64,000 nucleotides of DNA from Citrus sinensis. Taxonomy: Eukaryota; Streptophyta; Magnoliopsida; Sapindales; Rutaceae. The notes beneath the pieces are model-generated. The model was not told the DNA's origin and did not search any database. It saw only the letters and a list, made by a program, of their open reading frames with translations. Positions 58,301 to 64,000 of this stretch are shown here, one piece after another (within the stretch, counting starts at the first letter, position 1; each line of letters begins with the position of its first letter). The stretch covers positions 22,946,501 through 23,010,500 of the forward strand of contig NC_068561.1 in the NCBI RefSeq assembly GCF_022201045.2, read 5' to 3'. A program made the translations under genes and the position numbers.

Positions 58301-59554
58301 TCATTGTCCTATGCTTAATGCTACAGATGAAGCCAATGACACAAATCAGAACAGAAAATAGAAAGAAGAAAATCATTTCCGAACTGAAACAGGGTACATG
58401 CGATATCATTATAATAGAATATACCTAAGGCTTTGAAGAGGAAATTTATTAGCTAGAACGCAATATGCTGCTTTGCGCACGGACTCACTGACATCCAGGG
58501 TGCAGTCAATTATTGCTTGTGAAGTTGCATTAGATGGAGGCAATGATAACACAATTGTCTTACGAACGTCCTGCATTAATGCAATTTTAAGGTACTCAAG
58601 AAGTATGCTTGCACACTTACTCCATGGAATGTGATCGATTTGATTTTCCATTTTACTCCATGGAAGGGCAACAACTCACATGCTTAGTACTTAGTAGTAG
58701 AAAATTGAAGCAGTATTACTTTTGCCAAATCATTTAATATGTAACTCTGATTAATAAAATAATTGTATTCACTTGGACTAGTTCAACACACTCACCGCAT
58801 TCTGCTCAAGGGGAAGCACCTCAAGGAGTAAATCAAGAATATCGCTGTTGTCTGAATCATTTACAAAGCGAGAAAGCGACCTAACTGCAAATGTACGAAT
58901 TACGGAAACCTTGTCCCCTACTTTCACTTTCATGCATTCTATCACCTCATCCCATACCTCATCACTGACTTCTGTGTCATCTGGCAACCGCATTATGATC
59001 TTAAAAAAAAATTGAAAATGAATAAACTTTGACCAAATGTTCTTAAAAAGATAAAGAGTACTTTTGAAGAAGCACTTGACTAGCGTTTATTTATTTATTT
59101 AGGTTCTTTTACAGTTAACCAAAAAATATCATAAATTCACCACTAATATAATCAATTCGAGAGAACTTCAGCCCCAAACGAAAAAAAATTTAAAAAATAC
59201 CTCCGAAATAATCTGGCAAGCACGAAACCTAGCGGTTTTATTAGCAGCCATGGCAGCAACCAAGAGAAATTTTAAAAAATCCTCCAAAAACTCATCGTTA
59301 TTAGTTGCGGCGAAAGCCGAAACAAATCTAACAACGCGCTCGGCTGAGGCAGTGCGGCGCTGGATGGTGAAAAGAGGGGTTAGGGTTTTGAAAAAGGCGG
59401 AGGAGAATTGAGCCGTGGAGGGGGATTTCGATCGGACGGCTCTGAGGTCTTTGAGCTTCCGGTTGTGCGTGGCGTAAGATGTTCGTGATTCGTCGAGGAT
59501 TTTCGCTATTACTTGCATCGATTGCTTCTCTTCATCTCCATTTGTGGTTGCCAT
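52316..59554 (-). CDS. CAPG: Condensin complex subunit 3 (CAP-G)
   Basis: Twelve exons join in frame: 59554-59201, 58999-58796, 58570-58425, 58320-58052, 57021-56924, 56179-56032, 55954-55515, 55090-54576, 54490-54430, 54296-54018, 53245-52984 and 52641-52316, giving 1033 aa, close to the plant CAP-G length. CAP-G is the HEAT-repeat subunit of condensin I, needed for mitotic and meiotic chromosome compaction. Recognisable HEAT-type text includes RTFAVRSLSRFVNDSD, VSESVRKAAYCVLANK, KRGLADRSEAVSKECLKLM and VQRVAIRCLGLFGLLENKP. The C-terminal tail is basic, then Ser/Asp/Glu-rich (SSDEED..., DNEEEESSEV), ending ESD. All introns are GT-AG, and each phase was checked. Intron 4 is the longest (about 1 kb). 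The first exon ATG at 59554 fits the MATTNGDEEKQSMQ start of relatives. Confidence 0.95.
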
Positions 59555-59678
59555 TTCTGTCTTTCACTTTCTCTCACTCTGTGTCTTTGTTCTTCCTCTG
59601 GCTTTTTGCAGTTAATTTACTAACCACGTGATTCGAACTGGTGGATTCGAAATCGAGCGGGAGTTTAAAATTAAATTC

Positions 59679-59747
59679 TGGGCCGGGCTTCTGGAGTTGG
59701 CTTGAATAACTAACAAGTTTCGTAGGCCCACAAAAGCTCGAAGCCCA
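59679..59747 (-). promoter_or_regulatory. Cluster of site II (TGGGCY) elements upstream of CAP-G
   Basis: TGGGCC at 59679-59684, its complement GGCCCA at 59725-59730, and AGCCCA (complement of TGGGCT) at 59742-59747. These are 125-195 bp upstream of the CAP-G start codon. Site II motifs bound by TCP factors are common in promoters of genes expressed in dividing cells. Prediction only. Confidence 0.45.
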
Positions 59748-59850
59748 AAGCCCCAGAAAAGTTAGTACAAGAAATAAAGAAGAGGGAGGCTGGGAGGGAA
59801 TTCAAATTAAACATAAAAGAAATAATAAAGAAAAATAAAGAAAAGGGTTC

Positions 59851-59952
59851 AGCTATGGTGCAACTGTGGTACCATACCACAGCTGCACTTAGCCATTAGA
59901 TCCAGTTATGGCTAAGTGCAGCTGTGGTATGGTACCACAGTTGCACTATAGT
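59851..59952. repeat. Long near-perfect hairpin (46-bp arms)
   Basis: AGCTATGGTGCAACTGTGG at the left is mirrored by CCACAGTTGCACTATAGTT at the right, through GTACCATACCACAGCTGCAC and its partner. The arms are 59851-59896 and 59907-59952 with a loop of about 10 nt. Part of the arm is itself palindromic (GGTACC). A further partial unit (GCTATGGTGCAATTGTGGTA) follows at about 59974-59993. Confidence 0.85.
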
Positions 59953-59993
59953 TTTGTTCCAAAAAATAGGTCAAGCTATGGTGCAATTGTGGT

Positions 59994-60662
59994 ATAAGTG
60001 CGGGCACCTTTTTTTAAAATGAAAATATGTTATTAAGTTATATAATCTAATAAAAGCAGTGTTCAATTCATTATAAAGATATATGTTTTAATAATATGTC
60101 TATAATGATTATTAACATGTCCGGATGAAAAAAAAATGATAATGTCCGCATGAGAGAAAGATTATATTTACGCGTGTGTATATGTGTGTGTCTAGTCCCT
60201 CACTAAATAAAAGTTGATCGAGAAATTATAATTTAATGTGGAGATAAATTATTTTCGTTTTCATATGTGTGAGTAAGTGCAATCAACTTCCCTGAGTGAG
60301 AATTATTTACTTTTAATTATCTTAAAAGTACATCCAACAGATTCTAGGCTGAGATGTAACTGCATCCCAATTTGATACGCATTTATGTATCATTTATAAA
60401 TGTTATGCAGTAATTTTTTAATTAAATTACTTTTTATCTTTAATTATTAATCTCTGTAGGTCGTGCTAGAACATACCCTTAACAAATATTCCGACATCAA
60501 AATATTCCTTCAAAGAAAACCACCCATACTAGGAAAAAGAAAAAAGAAAAGAAAAGAAAAGAAAAGAAACTGAAGAAGAAGACGAGCATCAAATATCAAT
60601 TGTACTTTTGTTCCATAAAAAGATTGGTTTAAATTGAAATCACAATATGTACGGGTCCTAGC
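59994..60662. other. Intergenic with (AAAAG)n repeat
   Basis: AT-rich, with an AAAAG-type pentanucleotide run at 60541-60569. No gene is supported. Confidence 0.5.
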
Positions 60663-60956
60663 TCATCGGTTTGGTCTTTGGTTCTGGATAAAGGTACTTC
60701 TGTTTTTTATTCTTACAGAATAAGTTCTTGGAATAATACGGCAGCCCATACCCATTGCCACCCAAGGGTTTGTAGTAGTTAACTCGATGAAAAATTTTCT
60801 TGTAAGAATCATCTGCAACCCACACGGAAACAAAAGAGCCTGCTGCCCGTTGTCAAGTTGGGCACCAGATGCCGTTGGCCAATTAACGTGCGGATAAAAT
60901 TGCGTCGTCTGCGCAATTTCCTCGTCAGGTGTCTCTAACAAGAGGACTTTTATCAT
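60663..60956 (-). other. Unrecognised 97-codon ORF, possibly a gene relic
   Basis: The frame from 60956 (MIKVLLLETPDEEIAQTTQF onward) has protein-like composition in its first third, and a second frame from about 60835 reads SFVSVWVADDSYKKIFHRVN and YYKPLGGNGYGLPYY, which also looks protein-like. This could be a frameshifted relic, or chance. I recognise no family and see no splice context. Confidence 0.2.
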
Positions 60957-63593
60957 CAGCTTTTGTCATCAACAAGGCCAATAATACAATTCCCAACTTT
61001 TATCTACAAAGCCAAAATCTCCCCTCGCTTTTGAATTTCTGTTTATACAAGTGTTTAATAAACCACGCAATGAGGTTTGCGAAAGAGCGATTTTAAATGA
61101 CTGATTTTTCACTTGAGATATATAGTAGCCACATAGTTAAGGTGACAGTTGCAATTAAACCAAAATTGCTTAATACTTTTGTCAATTTGCTTGTGATATT
61201 TTTGTTTCTTCTTGAATTACTAATGCTGATTAATATACAAATGTTTAGCACACTTGCTTTGAATAATTCAAAGCCTAATGCCAGGGATGTAAACTTTTCG
61301 TACAATCTACTCTAAAGTGACACGATTATAGATTATCACTTAGCCTGTAATCTTTATTTTTAGTAAATGTATCAAACAGATATTTTTATTTCACACTAGT
61401 TTGTACCCAATATTTTGTTTGACCAATTTGCAGAATAAACATTAATTCGAGTCCATCAATTTGTAACACAATTTGACGTCCCAATAACTTATATTAGTCA
61501 ATTATAGCCTGATTGGGATGTTTGGCTAGCGAAGAATAGTCCAATTATGCCAATTAACACAACTAATTTATTTTGTCCCATTTCAGCTTATGATCTTGTG
61601 CACCCCATATCATTGCGTCATCAGCATGCAGGCATTGATAATATCGTTTGTAATTGCCTGTGGCAGCCGTACTGATGATAATTAAGAAAAAAATAAATTA
61701 ATGAAGGAAAGAGCTTTTGCAATTTAGATATGGAGAATACAAATTAAAGGATGCGACGCTAAGATTAGACATAGTAGATTGACTTCGAATTTGAGATTCA
61801 ATGGTTCGATAATCCTTTTCTTGTAACACGATTACTAAGTTTGTAGCCAATTAAGTAACCCGTGATGTAACAAACAAAATGATAAATCCAAAATTTGATG
61901 CTTGCCCTTTCAAGTTTCAAGATAATAAAACGACTGTCGTTGTGACCTTTGTGCCTCCCAACGATTATTTCGATGGTATTGGCCTCTCATTGAGAAACAA
62001 AGCTGCAAGAACCGGCACTATTAATTAATATCTTTTTAATTGCTGTTTAAAATCATAAAACATTGATCCAAACCCCCCAAAAAAAAAAAAAAATGAAGAG
62101 TCAAACGAATTGGCACCACCCATGTATCGAAAATGACACATATGTTGATATATAAAAAAAAAAAAAAAATTAACGAGAAGAAGGGTTGTCTGAATTTTTC
62201 GTACTTTCAATTTAAAATAAATTAAAGATGTGAACTATGTAATAATTTAAATTAAAAGGCCAATAGAAGACAATGGAAATTGTATATAACTACAAATGAT
62301 TAAATATATAGTTTAAAGGACTATTTAACATAATTTATAATCACAAATACTAGAACTTAAAAAAAAAAAGTATGGTTAGGTGGGATTAATAAGAACAACG
62401 TGTGATGCTTGGTTTGATAAATCAATGGATTCGGTAATATACTATTAGCATCGTTATTATCGTTAATGATGCAATTAGAATCTCAGACATTAATCGAAGA
62501 TGTTGATGACACTAACTAACCTGGTAAGTCGTACATTAGGTTGTTGAGGCTTTAATTGTGTTATTGTTTTATTAATGAATAGACAAACTGATATACAATT
62601 AAATTACCAAAAGAATCACGCTTCCAACCTGCATATACAATAACACAATTAAAAGAAACCAAAAGTAATCATGCTTTCAATTCTAAAAGAAACCAAAAGT
62701 AAAAGGGAAAGAAAGAACTGCAAAAAGCGATCAGATTCGACTTCTGTACAGGTATTGAATACGTAAAATTATTTTAAATTGATTTGGCATAAATAATTTA
62801 TAAATTATTTTGTGGAAATTCTGACGGAATCTCAACTTGATAATTGGGTTGGTGGTGTGCAGCGTCTTCTCGTCCCTCAGCCGCTGCTTTTGGGCTTTCA
62901 GGCCGAAATGTCAATACTTTAGAACCATTGATTTATTTTTACTTTATTAAAAAAAAATTAAGGAAATGTAAAATAATGAATCATTTAGTAGAGCGTTAGA
63001 CCAACTTTGAGATTATGAATTCCTGGCACGCACGGAAAGATAACATAATTAGAAGACTCAAAGGGCATTTCAAATTCAACGCTTTGAATTTGGCCACATT
63101 GTTGATTTTGTCATTTTTGCCTTTTCGTGTTTATTCGAGCAATGTGGAGAAATTAAGGTTCTGTATTTGATTTTATAGGCTTTGGAAAACGCTTTTGGTT
63201 CTCTCTGCGCTATTGAAAAGACCAATTCAATCATCATGACTTAAAAAATGTCAAGTTTGTTGCACAATGGCAAAGATGAGAGCAATTGCGGTGATTAATA
63301 GAGCTGAAATTAAGATCGACATTTTTATAATTCGGACTGAACGATTATTAAAAATAAGAGAAATTGTAAGTACTTTCACCATATGCCTTTTTTTAAAATT
63401 AAAATGGTGTTATTATCTCTCAATCAATTAAATGGAAAAAAATGAATATGTGACAAGAATCGAATTAGTGAAAGAAAAAGTATATAAAAGTAGTTTATCC
63501 ATAATTTTTTCCAAGAAAAAGATAATATTTTTTATTTTTTAATAAGTAGCTATGACCCAAAAAAAAAAAATTTAATGCCAGTGAAGTCAAGCA
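60957..63593. other. Intergenic, no gene seen
   Basis: AT-rich, with several A and T runs (for example near 62080 and 62154). ORFs of 60-72 codons lack any recognisable domain. Confidence 0.5.
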
Positions 63594-63606
63594 AGGATGA
63601 CTATCT

Positions 63607-63950
63607 TGCCACTTCGGCCTTGGTCGGAGTGGTGGGCTGCTGCCCTCACAAGCATTGTGAGGGCAGCGGTTCAAGCCCCCACAAAAGCATTTGTGGGGGC
63701 TAACGTGCTTATTTGTTTAATATTTCAAAAATTTCCTCTTCCTCGTGCAATATGAGTGGAGTATGGACATCCATCTTCTGTAAGGGATTATTTGTCTGGG
63801 CATGTACTTCACATAATTCAATGTAATAATATAAGTCCCAATCATGTATTTCTGATTGTAAATATCAGTGTAATATATCTGCTATAATAGCAGTTGTAAT
63901 TATCTGTGTAATGCAGTAATATGATGATTAATCAGTATTCAAAAAAAAAA
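63607..63950 (+). mobile_element. tRNA-derived SINE (344 bp)
   Basis: It begins with a GC-rich tRNA-related head. TGGTCGGAGTGG fits a pol III A box and GCGGTTCAAGCCCCC fits a B box about 40 bp later. An AT-rich body follows, ending in a poly(A) run (63941-63950). GGATGACTATCTT (63594-63606) and GGACGACTATCTT (63951-63963) form a 13-bp target duplication with one change. Hairpin-like repeats (CCCTCACAAGCATTGTGAGGG, and CCCCCACAAAAGCATTTGTG followed by GGGGG) occur next to the B box. Confidence 0.88.
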
Positions 63951-64000
63951 GGACGACTATCTTAGGGTTCAATTAGTATTTTAAATTTTATTTTTTAAAA

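Noticed and set aside
59555-59700. E2F-type site upstream of CAP-G (CTCCCGCTCG complement)
   Set aside because: Lacks the TTT part of the consensus; too weak to list.
63620-63700. Possible stand-alone tRNA gene
   Set aside because: A and B box are present but no acceptor-stem pairing is seen; the poly(A) tail and target duplication identify a SINE.
1-64000. CRISPR arrays, operons, prophage or other bacterial systems
   Set aside because: No spaced direct repeats of array type; the window is plant nuclear DNA with spliced genes.

Overview
This is a plant nuclear window: AT-rich, with GT-AG introns, plant-only gene families and dense small transposons. Gene content indicates a eudicot. A Rutaceae/Citrus-like genome is my guess from overall flavour and is not proven by anything in the sequence.

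Layout. 1-10 kb is repeat-rich: a miniature LTR element (TRIM), a hAT-like element with a MULE-type MITE nested inside it, and a duplicated CAF1 deadenylase (one decayed copy, one intact copy), with a solo LTR just downstream of the intact copy. 11-13.2 kb holds an ARL8 small GTPase (+). 13.9-15.6 kb holds remains of BAHD acyltransferases. 17.5-20.2 kb is an LRR receptor-like (pseudo)kinase (-). 20-28 kb is intergenic with several MITEs. 28-29.2 kb is a peroxisomal 15.7-kDa-type small heat-shock protein (-) with a MITE in its intron and an apparent 1-nt frameshift. 32.8-33.35 kb is a 5'-truncated LINE tail. 34-35.4 kb is a plasmodesmata-located DUF26 protein (-) with an 8-nt final coding exon. 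40.5-42.0 kb is a Pack-MULE carrying a piece of a sphingoid base C4-hydroxylase gene. 44.3-48.5 kb is organellar phenylalanyl-tRNA synthetase (+) with a SINE in intron 4. 49.7-51.1 kb is a Nudix hydrolase (+). 52.3-59.6 kb is the condensin subunit CAP-G (-), tail-to-tail with the Nudix gene. The last 4 kb is intergenic and ends with another SINE.

The host genes are unrelated housekeeping, signalling and stress genes and do not form a pathway. From memory, four of them (ARL8, the 15.7-kDa HSP, the PDLP and CAP-G) occur in the same order as Arabidopsis loci around At5g37630-At5g37680, so the window looks like a conserved eudicot block expanded by mobile elements. The least ordinary item is the Pack-MULE with perfect 9-bp target duplications and a rearranged captured coding piece. 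I saw no CRISPR arrays, operons or bacterial features and no convincing stand-alone tRNA or rRNA gene.
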